NCBI GenBank assembly: GCA_035582835.1 | Contig: JAYKAV010001831.1 | Location: 938,373-1,002,372 of the forward strand | DNA from: Phoebastria nigripes | Taxonomy: Eukaryota; Chordata; Aves; Procellariiformes; Diomedeidae | Length of the DNA stretch: 64,000 bases | Reading direction: 5' to 3' | Part shown: positions 24,201 to 37,600 of the stretch, piece after piece | How the letters are laid out: each line of letters begins with the position of its first letter | Position numbering within the stretch: position 1 is the stretch's first letter | Notes under the pieces: model-generated | What the model saw: only the letters and a program-made list of their open reading frames with translations | Databases searched by the model: none | Told to the model about the DNA's origin: nothing | Program-made: the position numbers and the translations under genes

Positions 24201-27200
24201 CTTGGAGCCTTGCAGGCTCTGTGCTGAACTAGAAGTGGTATGGGGTGCTTGTAGTCACTTGAAAAGGGGAAATGTAGGACAAACATGGATGCCCACAGAG
24301 CGTCAGCCAGGGCTCACTCTGGATGCCAGTTACTGGGATAGTGCTCCTATCATGGCATTCTGCTGAGGAAAAGAGAGTATTTCACATGAAAACATATCAT
24401 TGCAAAAACAAGCTATCAGTGTTCAGTGCAAAGCAGACATTTTCTTTGTTCGGAAAAAGGTTGTCATTTACACACATTGAGTCCCAACTCTTTCAGTAGC
24501 ACAGTATTTACTATAATATTTCTGTGCTCACAGTTAATTTTTCTACTCTTTTTTCTTCAAAGTATTTTTTCACTCCTGATTAATATGTTTACCTTTCTTC
24601 TTCCACATTTGATTTATTTTATTTCTACATAACATCTGCATAACATTCTTCCTGTATATTACATTAGTGCATGAATTTGCCTTGTTGTCTGTGTNGCTTT
24701 GCAGTTTGTTCGTTTGTCATATTGAAAGATTCAGTAGTAAAGCAAAAATCTATTACCGAGAAAGCCTACTGTATTTGGGGAAGGTTCCTCGTGCTTTCCC
24801 GCCTAATACCCATGAAAGATTAGGTAACAATTAAGGTATTAAGTTGTTAGACAATACCCTTTTCTTTTGGAAAGATTGAAATAACTCTAAAATGGTCCCC
24901 TCCCCATGGAAAATCTGCTGAGGAATTAAAACTCCTTTTAAGCAGAGTTTTTCAGTTAATGTGGATCATGGCTTATTTGCAGAAAGAGGATTTCATGCCC
25001 CAGGCTGTAAAGACAGAGAATATTGAACACCGTTTGACAAAGCATAGAATTTATCATTTTGCCTAGTTCGTGCCTTAGTGGCTGTTTACATGCATTTTTG
25101 AAGCACTTTTTTTTGTCCAGTTTTGTGGTACTACTTCTTATGTCAGGACCATGGTGGTAACCATTCCCATCNTTCTTCAGGACATCCAAAGACCAAAGAA
25201 CTAGCTCTCTTTTTGAGAGAAGTTTTATCGTGGTCATAGGAAAATACATGGTTTGTGACATAATTGTGCTTTGGAGATCATAATAAGAAACACAGCCAAA
25301 TAAAGCCCAGCTGCCATAAGTGCCCAGAAGCTTACCCAGTTTACTTTCCAGAAGCACTTTTTCTTCCCAAGAGACAATGGTATTGGTCTCTTCCTCTTAG
25401 GTTATGCAGAAGTAGAAATGTTGTGGCTTCCATGTGTGTGTCTGGACCACTGTCTGATGTCTTATTCAGTAAGTTACTGCACAGCAGAGGTTTTTATAAG
25501 GTGTATGCATCTGTGTCTGGGGCATCATGGAGCCCCATGTGACTTCAACGATTTTTAAAAGTCCTGAAAGGTTCAGATAAACAATAAGAAACAAAGTATA
25601 TAAATTCTATGCCCCCTACAATTATACTGGCTTAACATACCCTCTGAAATTCATTAGACATATTATGGTCTGGCCAGAGCTCAAGGGAATATTCTTTCTC
25701 TTATCACTTCTAAGAGGACAATCTCATTTCAAACCCCCTTGGTCCTTTACTGTAAAAAGCACTTTCAGAAAAGTTGTACTGTATCAGTGATGCACTCCAA
25801 GGTTGGTCTGAGAGTTTGCAAATCTGTTTTAAGGAGCAGCGCTGAGAGTTTGGGAAAACTAGCCCAGTGCGCAAGCTCTCTTTTCTTAGAAGACTTCATA
25901 AGTTGACATGTTTACTCACTCCTAGCAATAATGCAGTGAAGGCATACTACCTGACATCCCACTGTCAGAAGAAAAGAACCTCTCTCACCTAACTGCTCAT
26001 TCCCTGCTATCAGGATGATATTTTATTGAAACACAGGACTTGCAATGCATCTCAGCAGAACTCTCCTGCAACTTCCTCTCTTGCCACCTAGCTGATGTTT
26101 CATTATCTAAATTATTATAAAAATAATTTAGTTCGAAGCAGGATTATTGCCAGTATTTGATCACATCTGTTGTTGCACAGAGATTCAGACAGAGCTTGTT
26201 AAAAAATATTGTGATGTTGGCATAGGGTAATGCTTGCATGGGGAATGAAATCTCTCAGACAGACAGGATGGTTGGTTGTGGACCAGGTGGTGGTGGGGCT
26301 NTCTATAGCAAGAACCTTCACCTGGATCAGGTGATATTCCCCAAACTGTGTTCTGACCAGTTCTTAAAACCTCTCTGGCCTGTGGTCCTCCATGACCACT
26401 CCAGCACGTGTATGGTTCATCTCTACTGGCTACTATAAACTACATACAAAACATTTAACTATCTTAACGATGTGCAAAATGCTGTCCTTCTACATCCGCA
26501 TGAACAGTTTCTACTGAATAATCACAAGTGTCTTCTCTGGGTACAGTTTGGTCAATTCTGCACTAGGAGACACCTGGGGAGTCTCTTTGTCTCATGTAAG
26601 AGATACATACCTCGGGGATATATATTAGCAGCATATAGACAAATCATCTACCTGCTCCATTAAATCAGATGTAGCCTTTTGTCTGCTGGCTTTTTTGTAC
26701 AACCTTGTTATTGTTTTTGTTTCTTTTTGATTATCATTAGTTAGAATTTTAATACTGGAGGCTCTTCAGACTGATTATGCTGTGGACACCTTAGGATGTC
26801 GATCATCTCCTCAGGCAGCCTGGTGTATACCAGGGAGCCAAGAGGAAATACCTTGATTGTAAAGTTATCCAGATTATTTTCAAATAATTGCAAGAAAATA
26901 AAACAGTGAACTGATATTCTCAAATGCAAAACAGCAATCTTATTGTTATACTGATTTAAAAAGACACTGTATTTCTTGTTGAAGTCTTATTATGGTGTTT
27001 GTTCATTTTTTTTCAGATACATCTGTATTTCTTTTCAGTAGCATTTCGTCTTTTATGTTAGATACTCATACATTCTCTGAAAATGTAAATGCCACACACT
27101 CTTCAGAATCCTGTCACTAAGTTAAAAAAACTATTCAAATTCAATAATATTTCTGCAAATTGAACATCTTACAATAATTCTAAGAAATAGAAACCAATTT

Positions 27201-27716
27201 GGCTATTAGTAGGACTTTTTTTCATCCCCAATGGTATGTTTTTACATTTTGGAACTCAACTATGACCCAGAAATGGGATTGTGTGTTATATTTTTTCCTT
27301 CTATCTTCCCCAAAGTTTCCCAAACCCCAGTGTTATTCAAGATTTTTACGTCTTTCAACTCAACTCTTGACCCAGATTGTAGATGAGCCAAATCAGATTG
27401 GAAAGTAGGTTGTAGGATTTTGAACATGAACTATATGTATGTTTTTGCTTTTTAGGGTGTGGCTGTTTGTGGTTATTTTCTGAAAAGTTTTTGTTACAAA
27501 GGGTAGTGTTCACCAAAGACCCATCTTATACTGAGGNATCCTCATAGCAACGCAGACCAATGACCTGCCTGGCTCAGTTTTCTGACTTAGATAACATTCA
27601 GTGTGGCATATATTAAAAGACTTTTATAATTTCCCAATATATAGCTGTGGAGAACAAACTGAAATCTTCAAATGAATGGAAGAGTTATAAAATATTATTA
27701 GCTGGAATAATTGGAT

Positions 27717-27747
<31 letters not shown>

Positions 27748-30700
27748 CTTGAAATTGGGGCTTAGGTCTCTGAATGTTTTCATTATAAAAGAAAATCTAA
27801 AAATGAATGGAGAAGTTGCGTGTATAATTCAGCTGTCCCCACACTTACTATTCACCTTCATTTACTCAGTTGTTATTACTTATATATCTTTTAAAATCAC
27901 TTTTTTCTCCAATACGTGGAACTCTGTACATTGAAGACTGGCTAATTGGAGAGGAGAGTCATTCACGCTATGAATGTATGGAGCTGTTGACTGAGGTTAC
28001 AGCAGAGCAGTGGCATGAACTGGATTGCTTAACCATAATGTTTTCCAGTGAATGACACTAATTTCATCTGTAGTGGGAAGCAGTATTAACTAGAAAAATG
28101 AAACAACCAAGACTGAATTTTTAAATAAAAACTTGAAAACTTTAAATTATTTTTTTTGCAATGAAAATCCCTCAAGTCTCCCAACTTAGGAAGCCTTATT
28201 TAATTTTATTCCAAACCCACCCCAACACTGGGTCATTCATATGTAGACAAACCAATTCCTCCTCATGAGATCTCTTTCACGTGGTAGAAATACTTGAATC
28301 TTAAATGTACATTTGTGTCACCATAAAATGACATTATCATGACATTGGTCATATGGTCTTCATTGCTATTGTACAGTCAACTTGCCAGTTCACATAATAC
28401 CCTGTTAATCTCTATGAAGCAAGGGCCAGATCCAAAGCCAAGTGATATAAAACGGCAGTCTTGTGGTTGTTGACTTTAATATGTGTTAGGTCAGGCCTTA
28501 ATAAAATCAAAGCTCAGTATTCACATTTGTAGCCACTGACTTTGCTGTGTATTTAACATGAGAAACACTTAGTGTATGATAGCATAACAGATTATAAGAG
28601 CGTGACAGATTTATAATAATCGATATATATATTTTTTTCCTAAATTCAGGAGCTCAGAATAAAAGCATGCACTATCTTTTTTTAAACTGTGGAAGAGTTG
28701 AGAAAAATGCATGGAAGTACAAATAATGATTCTAACAATATAATATAATAGTTTTTAAAGGAGGCTGCTAGTGTTAAAAAATAATAAGAGTATATTATAG
28801 TTTTGACTGTAGTAACACTGTGTCTCTTCACTGAAATCACAATGAATGGAAGCATTCTACTCTTTTGTGAAAGAAAGAAATGTGTAGCAATAGGATTTGT
28901 ATGTTAAAATACGGTTGTTACAGACAGAAAGGGAAGTGTTATCCAAAGTCACAGATTGTAGGTTCGTGGGAAAAGGGGCTTGAGTTAGGGTATGAGGAAA
29001 GCCAAAAATCAGAATGCTTTGGGGGTCTCACATGAAGGTCAGATGCACTGAGTGTGTAATAAGCAGGAGGCAATGCAGCAGCCATTATCTTCCCTCTGAC
29101 AAGAGAGCAGCTCACTGACCTGGCATGCTGACAAATGGAGAGGAAAACTCTGCACTGAGATGTAAATTCCCCACACAGGTCCCTCATGAATATCTTGTCT
29201 CCAGAATTCAAGCCAGTGACCTGGAAAACAAGGTTCCTCCCCAACCAAAATGACAGGCAGAGCTGGTTTTCTGTTAGGAAGACTACTAGGTGTGTAAAAA
29301 AATTATGATTTCTGAGGAGAAAAAAAATGAGATGTCACACAGAGCAAAATATTACTTTCAAATGGTCCTCTGCAGCTCCCTTGAATGGCAGCTGTTAAGA
29401 ATTCAATTGTGTGTATGACACACTGCAATGCAGGATGGAAGTTCTGTTGGGGAGCAAAAATGAATAGAAATTTTCAATTCAAATACTCATTTGAGAATAT
29501 CTGAATATCTGTCATTCTTTATAGCCTAAAGGTTAATTCTTGAAAAGAATTTCCATTAGTAACACAAATTGTAACCTTGTCAAATCCTCTTATGTAATGC
29601 ATCAACGCTGAAAGACATACTCTGCAAAACTGTGCTATTAAATACATAACCTTGGTTCATAGTGAATTTATACTTATAGCAGTTTCCTTGATTTGTCAGT
29701 TATTTGTTTAAGATTTTATGGTTTTGTATATGTACTTGTGTCAGCATGCAGAGAACATTTCATAAACGTTACTATACTCTTTTTGCATATGTATGTTCTG
29801 TTGCTATGCTCTCTTTATTTCATAGATAGTAATTAAGAAAATTGTATGATGCCATTGCCCTCGCACAAGACAGGTGGCTGTCTAAGGAATCCTGTTCCAT
29901 ATGAGAGGCCTTTCCTCTTGTTCTATGCATGTATGCCTACTTTGTATCAGGATCTCCATATTTATATTTCTGTAGGTTCTGATTTCTTGTAGAGGGAAAA
30001 AGCAATTATAATTTTTCTTTCTGGATGATGATTTGGCTCTTTATTCACCAACAGCCCTGAAGCAGATCTAGTTGCATATTCTGATGAATGCTATAAAGTT
30101 TGGTATTAAAAGGTGCCCAGATTTGCTGCATGAATGGTATGCATGGTGAATGTAAACTTTTGTTTAACCATAAATATAGGAGACTGACAGCCTAAAGGTG
30201 CTGTGGGTCTCTAATTGACAATTTAATTTAATTTAAAAAAAAAAAATTAAAACTACAGTAGTTCATTGTATAACTTAAGCTTTTACTACTGTGGCTAGGT
30301 TGTTTTTGGTGTGAACACTTCAGATAAAGCCATTAAAAATTTTGCAGAATTATGAAATAATTTGCTACTTATCATGATAATAAAATTGTTTTCCATGAAA
30401 TATTTTCAAAAACTTTTGATTCCATTGTGTGGTGAATTTAAATAATTGTCTTTGCACTTCACCATGATCTCTCCCTGCATTTCATTCTGAGTTGTACCAT
30501 GCACTGATCTGATGTTCACACTGTTTCTGCTGCTTGGTGCAATCTTTGTTAAAAGACAGCATGGTCTGAATTTGCACACAGAGCTTAGACAGAATGAATA
30601 TGATAATAAGCTCCAACCTCAGGTTGCACACTCAAATTACTATCAATTGTGCATACAATTTTTCCAGGCTATTTGTTCTGAAAATAAGTACTAAATTATG

Positions 30701-31138
30701 CATTAAATGTAGTGTCATGTATGAGTACAAAAGATGAACTTGCTCAAATATTTCCAAATGGGAATATTTGTGTGTGCAAATATGATGCAATTCAATTATG
30801 TGATATGCCCACTTTAGCAATTTGAAAACAGGGAGACAAAAAACTTATTGTATTGGAGGGGGGAATCTAATGCTCCAGAGGCAGGCAACTGAGCCTGTGA
30901 CCTATAGTGGATATATGTATTTCAGTTATCCAGCATCAGTCATCAGCACGCTCTTTCAAATCCCTTAGGCTGCATAGAACCCTGAATAACAGTAGAAAAC
31001 AATTAGAAAAACATTATTGCGAGCTGGCCTACTGAGGGATATGTTGTCAAGAAGCTGTATTGCTCATGGCTGCTGCTTATCCTTCTGCTGAAGGCTGTCT
31101 GCAAATTCAGGTAGATTTGCTAGGATGATACACTAAAG
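21251..31138. other. Long unannotated stretch
   Basis: Nearly 10 kb with no recognised gene or transposon. Open frames reach about 133 codons (25357-24956, minus) without domain or repeat similarity. Contents seen: a TTTA microsatellite at 27715-27747, a perfect 10-bp AT hairpin at 26107-26131 with a 5-nt loop, and a repeated CTGAGAGTTTG near 25809 and 25842. A single gene's large intron or an intergenic desert would look the same. Confidence 0.45.
27715..27747 (+). repeat. (TTTA)n tetranucleotide microsatellite
   Basis: About eight uninterrupted units of ATTT/TTTA. A simple repeat likely to be length-polymorphic. Confidence 0.95.
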
Positions 31139-31192
31139 GAAAAAGGAGGGTAAATTGTCATATAATTGAAAAAAAGGAGGGTAATTGTCATA
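31139..31192 (+). repeat. Near-perfect 24-25 bp direct repeat at the CR1 5' junction
   Basis: Two copies of G-A(5 or 7)-GGAGGG-TA(A)ATTGTCATA lie at 31139-31162 and 31168-31192, separated by 5 bp. The second copy is CR1 coding sequence (the KKRRVIVIG start of the esterase block). The first lies just outside recognisable CR1. It marks the 5' end of the element. Confidence 0.85.
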
Positions 31193-31684
31193 GGCGATTC
31201 CCTTCTGAGGGGAACGGAGGGCCTGATATGCCAACCAGACCCATCCCACAGGGAAGTCTGCTGCCTCCCTGGGGCCCGGGTTAGAGACATCACTAGGAAA
31301 CTCCCTGGTCTGGTACGGCCCTCTGATTACTACCCNCTATTGGTTATACAGGCNGGCAGCNNCGAGGTTGCAGAGAGAAGCCCAGAAGCNATCAAAAGGG
31401 ACTTCAGGGCACTGGGGCGATTGGTTGAAGGATCAGGAGCACAGGTAGTGTTTTCCTCAATCCCTTCAGTGGCAGGGAAGAATACTGACAGGGACAGGAA
31501 AACACNCCTGATCAACACGTGGCTCAGGGGCTGGTGCCANCGGCAGAATCTTGACTTTTTTGATCATGGGGAGGTTTACATGGCACCGGGCCTGCTGGCG
31601 ACAGATGGAGGTCAGCTGTCTCACAGGGGGAAAAGGATTCTTGCTCATGAGCTGGCAGGGCTCATCGCGAGGGCTTTAAGCTAG
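31166..31684 (+). pseudogene. CR1 ORF1 fragment, SGNH/GDSL esterase-like domain
   Basis: An open frame of 172 codons covers the esterase-like C-terminal domain that CR1-family ORF1 proteins carry. It starts at the oxyanion block with IVIGDSLLRGTEG, in which the nucleophile serine is residue 12. The middle block around residues 57-70 is damaged by N calls but keeps LLVIQ and a GS pair where the family has GTND. Near residues 147-152 the sequence reads DGGQLS where the family has DGxHL, so the expected catalytic histidine is glutamine. The N-terminal region of ORF1 is missing because of the 5' truncation, and the Met at 31166 lies in the junction sequence, so it is not a genuine start. The stop is TAG just before 31685. 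The known role is as a nucleic-acid or membrane accessory to retrotransposition, and its exact reaction is unsettled. Confidence 0.9.
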
Positions 31685-34626
31685 GTTAGCAGGGGGAAGG
31701 GGATAAAACCAGGCTCACTAGAGACAAGCATAAGGGTGCCAATGTTGGGGGTGAAATTGATAGCCCAGCTCAAGTGCATCTGCACCAATGCATGCAGCAT
31801 GGGAGGCAAACAAGAGGAGCTGGAAGCCATTGTGCAGTGGGATAGCTATGACTTAGTCACCATCACAGAAACATGGTGGGGTGACTCTCACGATTGGAGT
31901 GCTGCAATGGATGGCTATAAGCTCTTCAGAAGGGACAGATGAGGAAGGAGAGGTGGTGGGGTGGNTCTGTATGTTAGGGAGTGTTTCGACTGTCTAGACC
32001 TTAATGATTGTGGTGATGATAAGGTTGAGTGCTTATGGGTAAGGATGAGGGGGAAGGCCAACAAGGCAGATATCCTGCTGGGAGTCTGTTATAGGCCACC
32101 CAACCAGGATGAAGAGGCCGATGAAGCATTCTACAAGCGGCTGGCAGAAGTCTTGCGATCGCTAGCCCTTGTTCTCGTGGGGGACTTCAACTTCCCCGAC
32201 ATCTGCTGGAAATACAACACGGCAGAGAGGAAACAGTCTAGGAGGTTCCTGGAGTGTGTGGAAGACAACTTCCTGACGCAGTTGGTGAGGGAGCCTACCA
32301 GGGGAGGTGCCTCGCTCGACCTGCTGTTTACAGAGAAGGACTNGTGGGAGATGTGGTGGTCGGAGGCCGTCTTGGTCTTAGCGACCATGAAATGATAGAA
32401 TTCTCAATTCTTGGTGAAGTAAGGAGGGGGGCCAGCAAAACCGCTACCATGGACTTCCGGAGGGCAGACTTTGGCCTGTTCAGGGCACTGGTTGAGGGAG
32501 TCCCTTGGGAGACAGTCCTGAAGGGCAAAGGGGTCCAGGAAGGCTGGACGTTCCTCAGGAAGGAAGTCTTAAATGCACAGGAACAGGCTGTCCCCATATG
32601 CCTTAAGAAGAATGGGCGGGGAAGACGACTGGCCTGGCTGAACCGGGAGCTCTTGCTGGGACTCAGGAAAAAAAGGAGCGTTTACCACTTGTGGAAGAAG
32701 GGGCAGGCAACTCAAGAAGAGTACAGGGATCTCATTAGGTCATGCAGAAAGGAAATCAGAAAGGCAAAAGCCCAGCTAGAAGGCAATCTGGCTGCTGTTG
32801 TTAGAGACAACAAAAAATGTTTTTACAAATATATTAACGACAAAAAGAGAGCCAGGGAGAACCTCCATCCTTTATTGGATGCAGGGAGGAACATTGCCAC
32901 CAAGGATGAGGAAAAGGCTGAGGTACTTAATGTCTTCTTTGCCTCAGTCTTTAATACTCAGACCAGTTATCCTCCAGGGTATTCAGCCTCCTGAGCTGGA
33001 AGACAGGGACGGCGAGCAGGATAAACCCCCCATAATCCAGGAGGAAGCAGTGAATGACCTGCTACACCACCTGGACACTCACAAGTCTATGGGGCTGGAT
33101 AGGAGCCACCCGAGAGTGCTGAGGGAGCTGGCGGAGGAGCTTGCCAAGCCACTCTCCATCATTTATCAGAGGTCCTGGTTAACGGGGGAGGTCTCAGACG
33201 ACTGGAGGCTTGCCAATGTGACCCCCATCTACAAGAAGGGCCAGAAGGAGGATCCGGGGAACTACAGGCCTGTCAGCCTGACCTCGGTACCGAGGAAGAT
33301 TATGGAGTGGTTCATCTTGGGGGCACTCACAAGCCATGTGCGGGACAACCAGGGGATCAGGCCCAGCCAGCATGGGTTCATGAAAGGCAGGTCCTGCTTG
33401 ACCAACCTGATCTCCTTCTACGACCAGGTGACCCACCTAGTGGATGAGGGAAAGGCTATGGATGTGGTCTACCTGGACTTCAGTAAAGCCTTNGACACTG
33501 TCTCCCACAGCATTCTCCTAGAGAAGCTGGCGGCTCATGGCCTAGACCCGTGTATTCTTTGCTGGGTAAAAAACTGGCTGGACGGACGGGCCCAGAGAGT
33601 TGTGGTGAATGGAGTTAAATCCAGTTGGCGGCCGGTCACAAGTGGTGTTCCCCAGGGCTCCGTTTTGGGGCTGGTCTTGTTTGGTATCTTTATCAATGAT
33701 CTGGATGAGGGGATTGAGTGCTCCCTCAGTAAGTTTGCGGACGACACCAAGTTGGGTGGGAGTGTTGATCTGCTGGAGGGTAGGAAGGCTCTGCAGAGGG
33801 ACCTGGACAGGCCGGATCGATGGGCTGAGGCCAACTGCATGAGGTTCAACAAGGCCAAGTGCCAGGTCCTGCACTTTGGCCACAACAACCCCATGCAACG
33901 CTACAGGCTGGAGGAAGAGTGGCTAGAAAGCTGCCTTTTGGAAAAGGACCTGGGGGTGTGGTTGACAGCCGGCTGAATATGAGCTGACAATGTGCCCAGG
34001 TGGCCAAGAAGGCCAACGGCATCCTGGCCTGTATCAGAAATAGCGTGGCCAGCAGGACTAGGGAAGTGATCATCCCCCTGTACTCGGCACTGGTGAGGCC
34101 GCACTTCAACTACTGTGTTCAGTTTTGGGCCCCTCACTACAAGAAGGACATTGAGGGGCTGGAGCATGTCCAGAGAAGGGCAACGAAGCTGGTGAAGGGT
34201 CTGGAGAACAAGTCTTATGAGGAGCGGCTGAGGGAACTGGGACTGTTTAGCCTGGAGAAGAGGAGGCTGAGGGGAGACCTTATTGCTCTCTACAACTACC
34301 TGAAAGGAGGTTGTAGCGAGGTGGGTGTTGGTCTCTTCTNCCAAGNAACTAGNGATAGGACGAGAGGAAATGGCCTCAAGTTGCGCCAGGGGAGGTTTAG
34401 ATTGGACATTAGGAAAAATTTCTTTACTGAAAGAGTGGTTAAGCATTGGACCAGGCTGCCCAGGGAAGTGGTTGAGTCACCATCCCTGGAAGTATTGAAA
34501 GACGTGTAGATGAGGTGCTTAGGGACATGGTTTAGTGGGCATGGTGGTGTTGGGTTGATGGTTGGACTTGATGATCTTAGAGGTCTTTTCCAACCTTAAT
34601 GATTCTATGATTCTATGATTCTATGA
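31168..34626 (+). mobile_element. CR1 LINE, long copy with partial ORF1, complete ORF2 span and 3' tail
   Basis: A 3.46 kb CR1 element on the plus strand, the longest in the window. In order it holds the C-terminal esterase-like half of ORF1 (31168-31684), a roughly 50 bp inter-ORF gap, the ORF2 endonuclease (about 31760-32400), the ORF2 linker and reverse transcriptase (about 32400-33960), the C-terminal region to 34509, and a 3' UTR. The UTR ends in three to four copies of ATTCTATG at about 34599-34626. The tail sequence (TTGGACTTGATGATCTTAGA) differs from the tails at 974, 2462 and 13255, so this is another subfamily. The 5' end is truncated inside ORF1, at a short direct duplication. Confidence 0.97.
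31736..34509 (+). pseudogene. CR1 ORF2, inactivated endonuclease plus reverse transcriptase
   Basis: The full span of CR1 ORF2 is present but broken. The APE-like endonuclease shows LKCICTNACSMGGKQEELEA, the TETWWGDSHDW block, LVGDFNFPDICW and, after a frame change, GLSDHEMIEF. The reverse transcriptase shows [52 protein letters not shown] and the catalytic FADDTKL at 33734-33754 with both aspartates kept. The C-terminal blocks run to [13 protein letters not shown]. Lesions: TGA at 31940-31942 (probably a decayed CGA arginine codon), a frameshift near 32342 beside an N, one near 32973, one near 33957, and TGA at 33985-33987. The element therefore cannot move by its own ORF2. The frameshift near 32342 could be a sequencing artefact because it coincides with an N. 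Confidence 0.95.
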
Positions 34627-37600
34627 ATTCTAGGACTGTCTGGTACTGAAAAAAGTTCAAATTTGTCCAATTAAAAGACCATATGTAGGCAGTATATCTA
34701 CTCTGTTGTTTTGGCTATCCTCTTTCACGACCTTGGTTTCCTTATCTAGTTGTTCAAATGTGTCAGTTCATTTTTTGGAGTAGCAGGTATGGAGTAAAAC
34801 AAACTGACATGCAACAGGAATACAGGGTATATTTGGTAGGATGTGTTTTCAATAGCCTATGACCCACACATATTCTTTACGTTTGTAGCTCTACAATTTT
34901 TTTACACTACAGCTGCCAACCCTATATGCTGTCTCATGTACTCCAAGGCACACTCTAGATACCATCAGTGTTGTTCTACGACACTGAAACTTTGTAAGCT
35001 GTAAAGAAGCTCTCCCAAAGTAAACCACACAGATTAACAACAAAAAGCAACTACATATATATATACATGTATAAAAACCAACCCCAACCTTTCAGTGCAT
35101 AGGAAATGGATAGGGAAGGTCTGAGGAATGTATGGAGAAGACACAACTGTGGGAGAAAGAAGGATGATGTTTTTGCAACCAGTTGGATCATGTGGGAGCA
35201 AGAGAAACAACATTTTGGATCCTCCTGAAGCAAGATTGTCAGGAAAGTTAAATTCTACAAACAGAGACAGGAGGTCCAGATTTACACTGGCTAGATTGAT
35301 ATGATTTGAAGTCATAAAGTTGCAGAAGAAAATAACTTTTTGATCGATATTGGAACAGGTTTTCATTGAAGGTCTTGGAATATTGGGCCTAATGCAAAGC
35401 TGTGGACTCATTGCTGGTCATCTAAGTGACCCCTTCATGACACTGCTTTCCCAAGCCCAGAATCTTTTCTCAGTGAGGGGTATATTGCCATGATTTGTTG
35501 TTACATCTGTGTCCCCAGATCAGTATTGCTAGTACAAGTCAGCAGCAGACATCTGCAGTGTAACTTTGAAGTCCTACAGCAACGGTTCTTGAGCTGATGA
35601 AATCTGACTACACAGATGGGATCTCACCTCCTCAGTGAAAGATGACACTGGTCTGAAATGGACTTTAGATTATATAAATGTCTCTTGAGTACGGGATGCA
35701 AAGTTGCTAAATTGGATTGCATGGTTTGTAAATGGATAGCTGTGAAGAGTAGGGGGATAGGCATCAAGCCAGAGATCATTCAGTTGTCACAATATGCAGT
35801 ATGAAGATAGCCAGTCTGGTCCTGGCTGCTCCAGCTGTGATGTTGTGCACAGAAGTCAGCTGAGATTCTTTGACTCTGGAGACAAGGTTTATTCACAATC
35901 CAATGAACCCTGAAAGCATCATAGGACTTCAGGACCTTTGCCTGTCTATTCTCCTGTAATCATAATTTAATACATTCTTCTTTTTAATGTTTTGGTAAAA
36001 GCAAAGTAAAGTTGTTACATTTTGAAAGTTGTAAGTGCTAAAGTTTGACTATCTGCAGTTAAAAATATATTTGCATTTGTTAAAGTTAGTAAGTGTTTTT
36101 CATTGTTCAAAAAGAAGGGGAATTTCACCTATACTCCAGGGAAAGTTTTCTAAATGAGTTTGCATAGAGAGCAAAGAGGGATTTGAATCTTCCAATTTGA
36201 GCCGGGGCTTCCATTTCCAAACTGAGGAGGGGGAAGTAAGAGCTGCTTGCTGAGACAAGCATCTACAAGAGACAGAATGGAGCTGAGCTTGCTAAAAATT
36301 GAGTTATACTCAATTAAATTAAACCACAGCCAGCATAGTCCTGCCTGAATTTTTGGGTAGGAAAATTATCTTTAAAATTGGTTTTCAATAAATTCAGTTT
36401 ATAGTATATATTCTGATTCACACACCCAGGTTATGGGAACCAGGGTCTGAACTGGAGTTGCTGAGAACAGCAAAGTTACTGTCAGGAACATGAGGCATTA
36501 GTGGCATGGCAGTTTCAAATTACCAAGACACATTGAGTTGGTTTGGTTTTTTTACTTTTACGTGGTGTTGCATTTTCAAGCAGAGTAAAAACAAGTATTT
36601 CTGTGCCCACAATGTTCATAATATTTTTTCAAAAGATGTATGATAACTAGGTATTTATTTTAGGTGATAATCTGAAACCTATAGGTGAAAGATACTGAAT
36701 TGGACCTGCAATAGCTTTCATGTCAATCACCAGTTGACTTCTACAGAAAGCTGTTGAGGGTTAACCCAATGAATGCCACCAGGAATAATATTTAAATGTA
36801 ATTGAGAAGTGAGAGAGTGAGAGAAAGACTTACCTTGCAGTCTCTAGAGGTTTTGAACACTAGCTGCCGACAGAAAAGCACTCACTCACACTGAGATAAT
36901 CCTGAGGACCCTTACCCAACAAGAACTATTCTGATTTTTTTTTCCTCACAAGAAAACTACATTCAGTCTCATTTATTACTAAAACAATATTTGCCCACCT
37001 TCATAATATGTAAGCATCCTGGTTGTTTGAACACAACTCTCTGACTTAGAAACTGAAAGGCCAGATACAAAAGAGAATTTTTATAGGATTATGAAAAAAA
37101 TGCTTGTGGATGATGCACAAAAGATTGTCCTTTCTCCCACAGTTGTGACGTACTGCACACTAGGTTAAGTAAAATTAAAAAGTGAATACACTGAAAATAG
37201 CTCTTTTAATATAAATAAATCATGCTTAAGCTCATTTTTAAAAATCAGATATACCAACTCCTATCTTTATTCTTCTTACCTTGCTCATTTAAAAGGTTTA
37301 AGGCAGGAAGAACACACAGGATGTTCTTGGAAGAAGGCTGGGACTTGCACTGCCTGTGCTCTCACTTACAGCTCTGCTGGAACATGCAGTCCTGTGCATC
37401 CCTCCATGTTCCTCCAAACACTTCTANTCTGAAGCGCTAGTGTAAATAAATGTATGTGAATTTCTGGTTGTTTTAATAATACAAAGGCAGCCACTTCAGA
37501 TGAAATCTTCAGTCTATACACAACTATCCATGTTAGGATACATTAATGTGGATCTAGATAGAATGAGTTTTGTGTGACATACCTACAATTTTCTCTGTGT

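Noticed and set aside
33535..33898. Minus-strand open frames of about 118 codons
   Set aside because: Antisense shadows of the plus-strand CR1 reverse transcriptase.
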